Below are positions 1-7,631 of a DNA stretch of 64,000 nucleotides, in pieces. The translations under genes and the position numbers were made by a program. The notes beneath the pieces were generated by a model, which did no database searches, was not told the origin of the DNA, and saw only the letters and a list, made by a program, of their open reading frames with translations. Location of the stretch: contig JAGNKU010000009.1 in NCBI GenBank assembly GCA_017999985.1, positions 1-64,000 of the forward strand, written 5' to 3'. The DNA is from Phycisphaerae bacterium. Its GTDB lineage: Bacteria > Planctomycetota > Phycisphaerae > UBA1845 > Fen-1342. Position 1 is the first letter of the stretch, and each line of letters begins with the position of its first letter.

Positions 1-102
1 GGCTCCGTCTCCCGGGAGCGACTTGGCCCATCGTGCGACGTGCGATCAGGTTGCCGCCCGGGCCTGCAACGCCTGCAAGTCCGGGCCTTTCTATCGCTTA
101 CG

Positions 103-127
103 AATGGAGCCGATGAGATTCGAACTC
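103..127. repeat. Left copy of a 25-bp att-like direct repeat (tRNA 3' end)
   Basis: These 25 bases are identical to 2803-2827. Read on the minus strand they form a tRNA T-loop (GAGTTCGAATCTC) followed by the end of the acceptor stem (GGCTCCA). Tyrosine recombinases commonly use tRNA 3' ends as attachment cores. The two copies bracket the recombinase gene at 1229-2683, so they are the probable ends of an integrated element. Homology to a tRNA stops right after the T-arm here, so no tRNA is encoded at this copy. Confidence 0.7.
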
Positions 128-193
128 CTTGTCATTTTGAAACATGCCGTTTTTTATAGATCTATGGCCGTTATTATCTACCACTTCAGTCAA

Positions 194-215
194 TTTTTGG
201 CAGTATTTTTGGCAG
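194..215 (+). repeat. Paired 10-bp motifs just inside the left att copy
   Basis: Two copies of TTTTTGGCAG lie at 194-203 and 206-215, a 12-bp period. The same motif pair with the same spacing occurs at 2743-2764 inside the other end of the element, in the same orientation. Repeated short motifs between an integrase gene and its attachment core are typical arm-type integrase binding sites. That role is inferred from position and repetition. Confidence 0.5.
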
Positions 216-254
216 CCCACGACGCAGCCTCGATTAGCGAGGGGCTGATCCAAC

Positions 255-1175
255 TTACGCACCTTCACGCACAATCCCAGCGGCGATCAGCACGTTGATG
301 AAGTCCACTACCCTTTGGTCGTCGCGGAGATTCTGCCGCAACCAAGGCACGAACCGCTCGCGGAGTTCCTTACTCGTGAACGTCCGTCCCCGCCACCGTC
401 CAGGAGGGGCCATCTGCGCCGCCGCCAAGTACTTCTTGGCCGTCTGCTCCTTCCAGTAGAACGATAAGTAGACCTGCTGATAGGAGATGCGGGCGTTGTC
501 CGAGCGGAGTAGCTCCGCGATCTCGTCGTATTTCAGAATCAGCTTCTTCCTCGTCGGCTTTAGCGAGGCAGGCGAAACGACTCCTGCCGTGCGAATCGGC
601 GGCAGGTCGCCGACGAACTCGTCCAAACGCTGCGAGAGCTTGGCCCACGATTCGGGGGAGATCAGCGACAGCACTCGCAGAATTCGCAGTTGTGCGGGGC
701 GAAAGTCCTCCAAGAGCGACTGAGCCAGGCTGCCCAAACACTCAGCGGGGATTTCAAAACCGACCCTGCCGTCCGCAGCGACCACAAGAAATCCGCCTGC
801 ATCGTAGATGGGCTCGCCATGCAGATCGGCTGGCACGGCGACGCGACCGTCGGCCACGGCCTCGGCCACGTTGTCGGCACCATAAACCTCGGTCCCGAAT
901 GAGTCCCAGCCGAGGAGGATCTTGCCGTCCGCCTCGGGAGGAGACTCGTCGTAGGTGATTGAATCGAACGTGAAGCGGTGGCGGGTATTGGGCCGACTTA
1001 GCAACTCCCGAGCTTCGTCCTCGAAATTGGGGCCGCCGTGTTCATGAGGCTGCCTGAGAAACGGCTGCTCGTCCAGGACGGCGAACACCGTTTCACCATG
1101 TCGCACCGAGAAACGAAGCCCGAGAAGTCCGCCCTGCTCGTCGATTTCTATATCCCACTCGTACGGCGGGGCCAC
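255..1175 (-). CDS. Hypothetical protein, 306 aa, cargo of the mini-element
   Basis: I do not recognise this protein. It starts at GTG 1175, preceded by AGGAG with a 7-nt spacer. The N-terminal half is acidic and beta-rich in character. The C-terminal third (from about residue 210) is basic and helical, with several Lys/Arg clusters, and could bind nucleic acid, but I see no clear domain motif. It lies about 50 bp downstream of the recombinase on the same strand, and both are enclosed by the 25-bp direct repeats. It is therefore probably the cargo, or an accessory factor, of the small integrated element. Confidence 0.6.
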   Translation of the reverse strand: MAPPYEWDIEIDEQGGLLGLRFSVRHGETVFAVLDEQPFLRQPHEHGGPNFEDEARELLSRPNTRHRFTFDSITYDESPPEADGKILLGWDSFGTEVYGADNVAEAVADGRVAVPADLHGEPIYDAGGFLVVAADGRVGFEIPAECLGSLAQSLLEDFRPAQLRILRVLSLISPESWAKLSQRLDEFVGDLPPIRTAGVVSPASLKPTRKKLILKYDEIAELLRSDNARISYQQVYLSFYWKEQTAKKYLAAAQMAPPGRWRGRTFTSKELRERFVPWLRQNLRDDQRVVDFINVLIAAGIVREGA

Positions 1176-1228
1176 GGCTTAGCTCCTGCTCCAAGGACCA
1201 AACAGCGCCAGCGGCAGCCGTCTGCTGA

Positions 1229-2683
1229 TCACGGTGCCCTCGACCGCTCGCACCTGAGCCGTCCGCCACGCACGCGATAGCCGCAACTGCCTTTCATTTT
1301 CGGGCTTGGGCTTCGTCGCGGTGGTTGCGTCGGTTGCTCGCTGCCGAAGTAGTGCCGCTCGATGGCGTGGCACGGCTCCTTGACGTAGTCGGGGTTGGAC
1401 AAAATGTAGGCCTCGTCCTCGGCGCTGATGCTGTGGCCGAGCAGCACGCGATACTGAGTCACCGTCCCGTTCTTGCTTGCGACTGTCGCGGCCGACTTCT
1501 TCAAGTGCTTGAACGTCAGTGGTCGCGTTACCCCCGCCGCGTCCCGAAGGGCGACGAAGTGGTCGTTCGACGCGCTGATCGACAGCGGGTTTCCTTCCCG
1601 CGATACGAAGATGTGCGGGCTGTCCGATCCTTCCCTCAGCTTCTTCAATGCCCGAACGGTCCTGTCCCAGAGATAGGCCACGCGCAGAGTGCCCTGCTTG
1701 TCGTGAACGTCTTTCTTTACACGCGTGAAGACCAAGTGGTGATCATCAACGTGATCCCAAAGCACGCGCTTGATATCGATGGGCGTCAATGCGGCGTTTA
1801 GTCCGATGAGCAGAAGGCAGCGGTCCAAATCCGTTTCGGCCTTGTTGAAGATCGCTTGAAACTCCTCGGGCGTGAGCGTCTTCGGTGCTCCGCGTGGGGC
1901 GGGTGGTGCCTTGAGCGGCTGCTTCCAATCTTGCCGCAGGCGGTTCCACAACTGGGCGTCGATCTTCCGTGATTCGTACGCGAAGTTGATGTAAGTCTTG
2001 ACCGTGAGGAAACGGGCACGCGTAAACGTGTTCTTCCTGGGCTTCCCAGTCTTCTTCGACGGCTTCAACTGGTCGGCCTTGACCTTCTTTGCGTACGCGT
2101 CGAACAGGTCGAAATCGAGCAGATCGACGGTGCGGACCTTCACAAACGCCGCGAATTCGTCCCAGTACTTGTTGAACTTGGTCAGATCGACGGGCTCGAT
2201 CTCGTCCTTCTTGGCGGCGTCGTAGAGCTTCCCGATGTCGGCCAGCGTGATGGACGGCTTCGGCCGCTCAATGAACAGGAGACGCTCAAGCGGCTCGTAG
2301 TCGAGTTCGGCGGCGGCCTGCTTCGGATTGGTCTTGATCAGCTCGATGATGCGGAGCCGCTCCCCCACGACAGCGGCCTCGATGTCGGTGTGGATCTGTT
2401 CGGCAGCTTCGGGATGCGTCTCAACCCATCGCTGCCACGCCTCCAACTTGCGGAGGTTGAGCTGCATGGCCTCGTCGGACGAGAGTGGGCCACCCTTCTT
2501 CTGCTCCGCCTCCCAGAGCCGAAACTTGTGGATCGCGAGTCGCTCATCGGGCTCGGTGTAGACGTGGTTCGGCTTGGCGATTGGATACCAACGTCCGTCG
2601 CCGCGCCGATGCAGTCCGACGATGGGCTCGCCCCACGACGTGACGTAATGGTCGGCCCTGCGGCCTACCTTCGCTCGCCCCAT
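1229..2683 (-). CDS. Divergent tyrosine recombinase/integrase, 484 aa
   Basis: This is a site-specific recombinase expected to integrate or excise the surrounding element. A SAM-like core-binding region (about 165-260) precedes a C-terminal catalytic domain. The visible catalytic landmarks are HLKK at 393-396 (the H-x-x-R box with Lys in place of Arg), GHS at 416-418, and the presumed nucleophile Tyr445 in the motif IERHYF. The box that normally holds the first catalytic Arg reads GLNAALTPIDI (294-304), with no Arg. This pattern recurs, to my knowledge, in planctomycete integrases. ATG 2683 follows an AGGG motif by 7 nt; an in-frame TTG at 2689 is possible. It lies next to the right att copy, as integrases normally do. 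Confidence 0.85.
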   Translation of the reverse strand: MGRAKVGRRADHYVTSWGEPIVGLHRRGDGRWYPIAKPNHVYTEPDERLAIHKFRLWEAEQKKGGPLSSDEAMQLNLRKLEAWQRWVETHPEAAEQIHTDIEAAVVGERLRIIELIKTNPKQAAAELDYEPLERLLFIERPKPSITLADIGKLYDAAKKDEIEPVDLTKFNKYWDEFAAFVKVRTVDLLDFDLFDAYAKKVKADQLKPSKKTGKPRKNTFTRARFLTVKTYINFAYESRKIDAQLWNRLRQDWKQPLKAPPAPRGAPKTLTPEEFQAIFNKAETDLDRCLLLIGLNAALTPIDIKRVLWDHVDDHHLVFTRVKKDVHDKQGTLRVAYLWDRTVRALKKLREGSDSPHIFVSREGNPLSISASNDHFVALRDAAGVTRPLTFKHLKKSAATVASKNGTVTQYRVLLGHSISAEDEAYILSNPDYVKEPCHAIERHYFGSEQPTQPPRRSPSPKMKGSCGYRVRGGRLRCERSRAP

Positions 2684-2742
2684 GTTCAAACCCTGCCAGA
2701 AACGCTCACGGAGCCCGTCTCAGGGCTGCTGGAGCATGATAG

Positions 2743-2764
2743 TTTTTGGCAGAGTTTTTGGCAA
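2743..2764 (+). repeat. Paired 10-bp motifs just inside the right att copy
   Basis: TTTTTGGCAG (2743-2752) and TTTTTGGCAA (2755-2764) repeat with the same 12-bp period as the pair at 194-215. They fall between the recombinase start and the 25-bp core at 2803. Presumed arm-type binding sites of the recombinase. Confidence 0.5.
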
Positions 2765-2802
2765 CCGACTTGCGAGATGCTTTATTTGCAAGGACTTACG
2801 TA

Positions 2803-2827
2803 AATGGAGCCGATGAGATTCGAACTC
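2803..2827. repeat. Right copy of the 25-bp att-like direct repeat
   Basis: Identical to 103-127 and exactly 2700 bp away. It forms the end of the tRNA-Ala fragment described at 2805-2848. Presumed attachment core (attR or attL) of the mini-element. Confidence 0.7.
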
Positions 2828-2848
2828 ACGACCTCTTGCATGCCATGC
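2805..2848 (-). pseudogene. Truncated tRNA-Ala(GGC) 3' half
   Basis: Read on the minus strand, 44 bases match the 3' half of a tRNA-Ala: anticodon loop ATGGCAT (anticodon GGC), the 3' anticodon strand GCAAG, the T-arm, and an acceptor ending GGCTCCA. The sequence 5' of the loop (2849 upward) does not supply the pairing anticodon strand, D-arm or GGAGCCG acceptor strand. This is therefore a fragment left by recombination, not a working tRNA gene. Confidence 0.65.
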
Positions 2849-2989
2849 CGCTTTCTGTCCGGCCTAGGACTCGTAAACAACGTTACCAACGCGGTTTACG
2901 GATTGCAAGTCATGCGACCATTAGCGCGGTTTGTGACGGTTTTCGGCCGTTAGCGCGGCGACACCGCGCTAAGGACGGCGCCCCGGCCG

Positions 2990-3634
2990 TCAATCCGCGA
3001 CGTCGAGATCCCGCTCGCGCTGTTCAAGCCGCCACGTGCTAAAGCTGTGTCGCTCGATGCGACGGCCAGGGCCCTTCTTCCCGTTGGTCGTCAACTTCCC
3101 GGCGCCTGCGGCCCACGAGACACGGGCGGTCGCCTTCTTCAGGTCCAGCCCCGAGACGTCATCGAGCAGCAGCAAAGCACACTGCTTGACGGTCAACCAT
3201 TCCGAACCGCCGTCGCCTTCGTCGGGCGCCTGGATGACGCGCCGCACGACGCTCGCCAGCGTGCGTCCTCGGTCGGGGAACGGCTTGGCGATGAACTCGC
3301 GGGCGCCGTTCTCGGTCAGCTCGCGCGTCAGATCGACGCACGCACCGGTCTGCCCCGTCATGATGATCACGGGGGGGCAGCCGCCATTCCGCTGCTGCCG
3401 CATCCAGCGCAGCAGGTTCACGCCGCAATCAGTACTGGCGCCGCCGCGACCGCCCTTGGCCGGGATCTGCAGGTCGAGCAGCACGTAATCGAACGGCGTT
3501 GCCGCGAACCGCTCCTGGGCGTCGGCCTGATTGGTCACCCACTCGTGCTCATGTCCGAGCGAGAACAAGACGTCCTCAACCGAAGGCATGACCCGTTCAT
3601 CATCTTCAACGATGAGCGCGCGATAGGACTTCAT
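2990..3634 (-). CDS. Response regulator with excisionase-like DNA-binding tail
   Basis: The 214-aa protein has an N-terminal receiver domain: acidic pocket Glu10-Asp11-Asp12, phospho-acceptor Asp54 in VLLDL, Thr93 in MTG, and Lys117 in AKPF. A short linker leads to a C-terminal segment (about 145-207) beginning WLTVKQCALLL and ending in a basic stretch with NGKKGPGRR. This resembles MerR/excisionase-type winged helices and should bind DNA. The start overlaps the kinase stop by 4 bp (ATGA), so the two are translationally coupled. It probably receives phosphate from the adjacent kinase and regulates transcription, perhaps of its own operon through the inverted repeat at 6930-6951. Confidence 0.85.
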   Translation of the reverse strand: MKSYRALIVEDDERVMPSVEDVLFSLGHEHEWVTNQADAQERFAATPFDYVLLDLQIPAKGGRGGASTDCGVNLLRWMRQQRNGGCPPVIIMTGQTGACVDLTRELTENGAREFIAKPFPDRGRTLASVVRRVIQAPDEGDGGSEWLTVKQCALLLLDDVSGLDLKKATARVSWAAGAGKLTTNGKKGPGRRIERHSFSTWRLEQRERDLDVAD

Positions 3635-4836
3635 GCTTCTCTCCCCTTGGACGGCGTCGGCAGCCGCACCGTCACGACCGTGCCCCGACCCTCCTGACTG
3701 TCAAAGTGAATGCTGCCGCCTTGCGACACGATCTTGCGGGCCGCGTTCGGCAGGCCGTAGCCCGTGCTGTTCCGCTTGGTCTTGTTGCGCCGGCCGGGCG
3801 TGAACAGATGCAGGGTGTCGGCTTCTTCCTGCGCAAAACCCATACCGTTGTCGCGAATGCAGAGGTCTGCATGATCGCCGACCCGGCGCGCGGTGATCTC
3901 GATCCGGCCGACCTCGTCGGTGATCGCGCCGGCGTCGCCGGCATCCCCTGCCACGGCCTGCGTCCGGCGCGGCCAGCCGCCGGCGAAGGCCTCGAAGGCG
4001 TTCTTGAGGATGTTCGCCAGGGCCGTCACCACTTGGTGACGTGCGACGACGACTGTGATGTGCTCAGGGATGTCGAGGTCGGCCGCGATCGTGCTGGGAT
4101 CGACTTCGCCATTGGCGCGCACACTCGCGACCGCGATCTCCTGGGCGGCGCGCAGCAGGTCCACGAGCCGCTCAGGCCGGCGGCCGGCGTCGAGCGGCTC
4201 GGTGAACTGCTCCATATCGAGCACGGTGCGCTCCAGGAACTCGAGGTCATCGCGCACCCGCGCGGGCAGCCGTGCCCGGCGCGCCCCCGCAGGCGGCGAG
4301 GTCTCGGCCAGCAGCGCCAGCGTGTTGGCCTTCAGGTGTGTGAGCACGCTGCGCAGGTCGTGGACCATCGAAGCCACCAGCAACTGCGTGTAACGCTCGC
4401 ACAGACGGGATGCGTCGCGCGCGGCGGGCGCGCCGTGCCGCTTCTCGATCCGCTGCAGGTGGGCAGCCACCTGGTCGACCCCGAAACGGGTGCGCTGCGC
4501 CGCGCGCACAGCACGCGCGCGCCGGGCGACGGCGCGCTCCACCGCGTTGAGCACGAACGCATTGTGATCGTGCTCGAGTTTCTCGTGGAGCGTCGCGAAG
4601 AGCGGCTCCGGCAGATGCTCGAGCGCCCACGCGACCGCCTGGCGCACCTGCGGCAGCGGATCGTCCGCCAGTACACTCAGCAGCGCCGCCGCTTCCAGCG
4701 TCTGGAAGTACGCCGCGGGGTGCTCCGCGAGACCCCGGGCGAGCGCGAGGCGTTCGTCCCGACTCGCGGCGTTTCGGTCGGCCCGCAGGCGCGCGACCAC
4801 GTCTGCGACGTCGATCTGATCAGGCTGCGTTTCCAT
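3631..4836 (-). CDS. HEAT-like soluble sensor histidine kinase, 401 aa
   Basis: An ATP-dependent autokinase with no membrane segment. Residues 1-110 form paired helices of HEAT/armadillo character (for example LPQVRQAVAWALEHL). The HisKA-like H-box is MVHDLRS with His159. The HATPase_c core shows the N-box ALANILKNAFEAF (272-284), G1 DNGMG (329-333), and a GYGL glycine box (about 359-362). It overlaps the upstream ATPase gene by 17 bp and the downstream regulator by 4 bp. A cytoplasmic kinase with a protein-binding repeat in place of a periplasmic sensor suggests it reads an intracellular signal, possibly the state of its ATPase partner. Confidence 0.85.
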   Translation of the reverse strand: METQPDQIDVADVVARLRADRNAASRDERLALARGLAEHPAAYFQTLEAAALLSVLADDPLPQVRQAVAWALEHLPEPLFATLHEKLEHDHNAFVLNAVERAVARRARAVRAAQRTRFGVDQVAAHLQRIEKRHGAPAARDASRLCERYTQLLVASMVHDLRSVLTHLKANTLALLAETSPPAGARRARLPARVRDDLEFLERTVLDMEQFTEPLDAGRRPERLVDLLRAAQEIAVASVRANGEVDPSTIAADLDIPEHITVVVARHQVVTALANILKNAFEAFAGGWPRRTQAVAGDAGDAGAITDEVGRIEITARRVGDHADLCIRDNGMGFAQEEADTLHLFTPGRRNKTKRNSTGYGLPNAARKIVSQGGSIHFDSQEGRGTVVTVRLPTPSKGREA

Positions 4837-6775
4837 GCATGCACCCGTAGCGCAGTTGACGCTGCGCGAACGCCTCGGCGCCGCCCTCGAGCAGCGTCAG
4901 GATCTCGTGCCGGCAATCGTCGACGCCGCCGGCACGAGCCACGAAGGCGCGCGTGCCGTCGGAGTCGAGCACGAAGACGCGCTCCGCATCCCCGAGCACC
5001 GGAATGTTCGGGTTATGCGTCACAAACACCAGCTGGCGACTGGCCTTGGCCGCGCAGAGGCTCCCGACGACGTGCTCGAAGATGAACCGGTTGTCGAGGT
5101 TGTCCTCCGGCTGGTCGATCAGCAGTGGGTTGGCGCTGTCGAGCAGTAGAATCGGCAGCACCGCGGTGCACTTCTGGCCGGTCGAGAGCGCCAGTGACGG
5201 CTTGTACTCGCCGTTGTCGTTGAGCTCGATCGTCGGCGTGTCCCCAAGATCGACGCACTCGAGCTGGAACAGTGTCTCGCTCCCGCCGAGGGCATCGAGC
5301 ACCTTGCGGGCCTGGTCAGAACTCAGCTCGGCCTCGTCGACCAGCGGCCGCGGATCGCCCGCCCGCACAGCCGCCGCCAGCCGATCGGGCCAGAAGGCCT
5401 GCACGAGCTTGGGGACGACGGTATTGGTCCGCACGTGGGCGCTCCGCAACGCGGCGGCCAGCAGATCCGCGTACTGCTGTACATCGCCGGACTGACGCAC
5501 TCCGACCCGAATGCGACCTGCGAGCTGAGTCGTGATTGTCTCCGCCACGCGCCGCCGGATGGCGAACCGCCGGTCGCGCAGCGTGGCCAGTTGCTGCAAC
5601 AGGGCCTGGCGCTGCTCGCGCAGCGCTGCGAGCTGCGTACCCAGTTCGGCCTGGACGGCCTGCTGCGCGAGCAAGTGGTTGCGCTGCCGTTCGAGCCGGC
5701 TGCGCTCCGTCGCCTGGGCCTGCGCCGTCTCGCGCTGCTCGATCAGTGCCCGGAATGCCAGCTCCTGCTCGTTGTGCCGCACCTGGAAGTGCTGCGCGGC
5801 CTGCGTCAGCTCCGCCTGCGTGTTGGCCAGCGCCTGCCGCGCCGCGGTCAGCGCCACGTCGATCTGAGCCCCGCATTCGAGCGCGATACGTTTGACTGCT
5901 GCGACCGCCTCGGCGTTCGGCCCGCCGCCGACCTCCGCGCTGAATAGCAGAGCGGCGCGGGCCCCGATCTGACCATTCAGGCTGGCCACCTGTCCGTCGA
6001 ACTCGCGCAGATAGCGGCGCAGGCCGTCGACCGCCCGTTGCTCACGGTCACGCAGCGCCTTCTCGGCATGGGCCTGGTTGATGGCGCCGCCGTCGTCGGA
6101 GCCGGGCGCCGCCGCCGCCAAGGCGAGTCCGCGCAGCTGCTCTTCGAGGGCTGGGAGGCCAGACAGTTCCTCGGTCAGGCTCGCGATCTGCGCCTCCAAT
6201 GGGGCGATCTGGCCGGCGTTGGCATGCAGCGCGTGCTGCACGGTGCGGAGCTCGCTGGCGACGGTCGCCAACGCTTCGGCCTCAAAACGATCGAGCAACG
6301 CGAGCTGTGCCGGCGCGTGGTCGGCGATACGTTCGATCTCGTTCTGGCTGTAGAGGTCGGCGGCGAACAGCCGGCCCGACCGGATGGAGACCGCCGTCGG
6401 CTGGCGATCAGCGTCCAGCACGATCGGCTCTTCGCCGACGGCGCGCGTGATGACGTACGTCAGCCCCTCCTTGGTGGTGATGGTCAGCTCGACGCGCCCG
6501 CCGCCGAGGTTCTGGGCCAGCAGCGCTTCGATGCGGCGCCACCCAGCAGGGTCCACGTCCGCAGCCGGCAGCGCGTCCAGCGTGAACCGGATCAGCTCGA
6601 GTATGGTGGTCTTGCCCGAACCACGCGCGCCGATCAGGCAATTGAGGCCGTCGGCGAATTCGAGCGTGGCGCCGTCAAGGAAGCCGCCGATGACCCGCAG
6701 ACTGCGCAGGCGGTGACCCATGTGAGGTTGTGTTGGGGGATGCGACGCGCCGGCCGCGACAACGAACTGTTCCAT
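4820..6775 (-). CDS. SMC/RecF-like AAA ATPase, 651 aa
   Basis: First gene of the three-gene operon. The Walker A motif GARGSGKTT is at about residues 49-57. A long Gln/Ala/Leu/Glu-rich coiled coil occupies about 170-430. The ABC-type signature LSTGQK is near 530, Walker B LLIDQPEDNLD near 551-561, and a switch His in VFVTHNP near 587. This is the RecF/RecN/SMC-like ABC ATPase layout: two half-domains folded back on a coiled coil, usually binding DNA ends or foreign DNA. ATG 6775 is chosen because AGGGAG precedes it by about 7 nt. An upstream in-frame ATG at 6931 would cover the putative operator. No nuclease motif is visible. Its pairing with a two-component system is not a standard housekeeping arrangement. 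Confidence 0.85.
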   Translation of the reverse strand: MEQFVVAAGASHPPTQPHMGHRLRSLRVIGGFLDGATLEFADGLNCLIGARGSGKTTILELIRFTLDALPAADVDPAGWRRIEALLAQNLGGGRVELTITTKEGLTYVITRAVGEEPIVLDADRQPTAVSIRSGRLFAADLYSQNEIERIADHAPAQLALLDRFEAEALATVASELRTVQHALHANAGQIAPLEAQIASLTEELSGLPALEEQLRGLALAAAAPGSDDGGAINQAHAEKALRDREQRAVDGLRRYLREFDGQVASLNGQIGARAALLFSAEVGGGPNAEAVAAVKRIALECGAQIDVALTAARQALANTQAELTQAAQHFQVRHNEQELAFRALIEQRETAQAQATERSRLERQRNHLLAQQAVQAELGTQLAALREQRQALLQQLATLRDRRFAIRRRVAETITTQLAGRIRVGVRQSGDVQQYADLLAAALRSAHVRTNTVVPKLVQAFWPDRLAAAVRAGDPRPLVDEAELSSDQARKVLDALGGSETLFQLECVDLGDTPTIELNDNGEYKPSLALSTGQKCTAVLPILLLDSANPLLIDQPEDNLDNRFIFEHVVGSLCAAKASRQLVFVTHNPNIPVLGDAERVFVLDSDGTRAFVARAGGVDDCRHEILTLLEGGAEAFAQRQLRYGCMHGNAA

Positions 6776-6929
6776 ATCCGTTCTCCCTGATGATGTGCGC
6801 AGGGACTCCCCGCCGCGGTGAGGCCGCGTTCGTTTGCCCAGAATCGACTGCGTACACGCCGAAAAGCGCCCGGCGACCCCATCCTTGGGGAGCAATTCCT
6901 TGGCCGCGCCGGGCAGCCTGTTGGCTGGC

Positions 6930-6951
6930 ATCGGCCACGCCCATGGCCGAT
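6930..6951. promoter_or_regulatory. Perfect 8-bp inverted repeat, candidate operator
   Basis: ATCGGCCA (6930-6937) and TGGCCGAT (6944-6951) form a perfect dyad around 6 bases. It lies immediately downstream of the predicted -10 at 6960-6965, overlapping the expected transcription start, which is a classic repressor position. The response regulator at 2990-3634 is the natural candidate to bind it. Confidence 0.45.
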
Positions 6952-6959
6952 CTTATGTT

Positions 6960-6988
6960 AGGGTAATGTTCGATACGTCATCTGTCAA
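6960..6988 (-). promoter_or_regulatory. Predicted sigma70-type promoter of the ATPase-kinase-regulator operon
   Basis: On the minus strand a consensus -35 TTGACA (6988-6983) is followed after 17 bp by TACCCT (6965-6960). The leader to the ATPase start would be about 180 nt and contains the inverted repeat at 6930-6951. Confidence 0.4.
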
Positions 6989-7126
6989 GCACATGTCGAA
7001 GAAATCGCGCCGGCCACGCTCCGGATTCTCACCGCACCGAGGCAGCACACGCGCTGCAGCAAGTCCGGAAGTGCTTTAGGTGCAGCATGTTCGGAGCAGA
7101 GGAGGTCTCGCAGTCGGCCACGGGCA

Positions 7127-7540
7127 GCGATCTCCAAGCGACGGAAGGCCCGGCGGGTGCCGCTCTGGTGGGATCAGGGCACGCTGGACGATCTGACGGC
7201 ATGGCGAGATCAGCGGATCGGGCAGGGTGCCGCTCCAGCCAATCCGTTCGTCTGCTCGCAGTCACCGCGCTCGGCCGGCAAGCCGCTGGATCGGCAGAAC
7301 GCACGGGCCCGCTTCAAGGTCGCGTGCCGGGTGCTGAGTCCCGAGCGGACGGCGGGGTTGACGATCCATCACGGCCGGCACACGTTCGCTTCGTTTGCGC
7401 TGGCGCGGGGCGTGTCACCGGTGGCCGTCCAGCAGGCGCTTGGGCACTCCAGCCTGAGCGTCACGAATGTCTACGCGTACCTGTTGGACGATGACGGGGC
7501 AGATGGTCACTTGTTTGGCTCTGCGGACGATCGCCCTTGA
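7127..7540 (+). pseudogene. 5'-truncated tyrosine recombinase fragment
   Basis: Only the C-terminal part of a recombinase remains. It begins around ISKRRKARRVPLWWDQ and includes the His-x-x-Arg box HHGRHT, the GHSS box and the Tyr region NVYAYLL. The core-binding domain and the box with the first catalytic Arg are missing, and the in-frame sequence upstream is unlike a recombinase. A GTG at 7157 could start a 127-aa product, but it would lack essential residues. It belongs to a different recombinase type from the gene at 1229-2683, so it records a separate past insertion next to the ATPase operon. Confidence 0.7.
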
Positions 7541-7567
7541 CCTAGACGAATCTGTGGGGCGTACAAT
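7537..7567 (+). promoter_or_regulatory. Possible promoter of the PEP-CTERM-like gene
   Basis: TTGACC (7537-7542) and TACAAT (7562-7567) are separated by 19 bp. The good -10 and the position 65 bp before the start at 7632 support it; the spacer is long. Confidence 0.3.
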
Positions 7568-7631
7568 ATGCTAGAGGCGGGCGCTGCGCTCGCGCGCTGA
7601 CAGGGCGCTAAAGGGGGTTAGGAGCGGCAGG

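Noticed and set aside
23-298. Reading frames crossing the tRNA-end repeats (also 2746-3042)
   Set aside because: Translations such as RFEL and DEIRTHDLL are the well-known false products of tRNA sequences at att sites.
2805-2880. An intact tRNA-Ala gene
   Set aside because: The sequence 5' of the anticodon loop does not pair and lacks a D-arm and acceptor strand.
5316-5876. Alternative minus-strand frame inside the ATPase gene
   Set aside because: Arg/Ala-rich shadow of the coiled-coil region; the main frame has Walker motifs on both sides.
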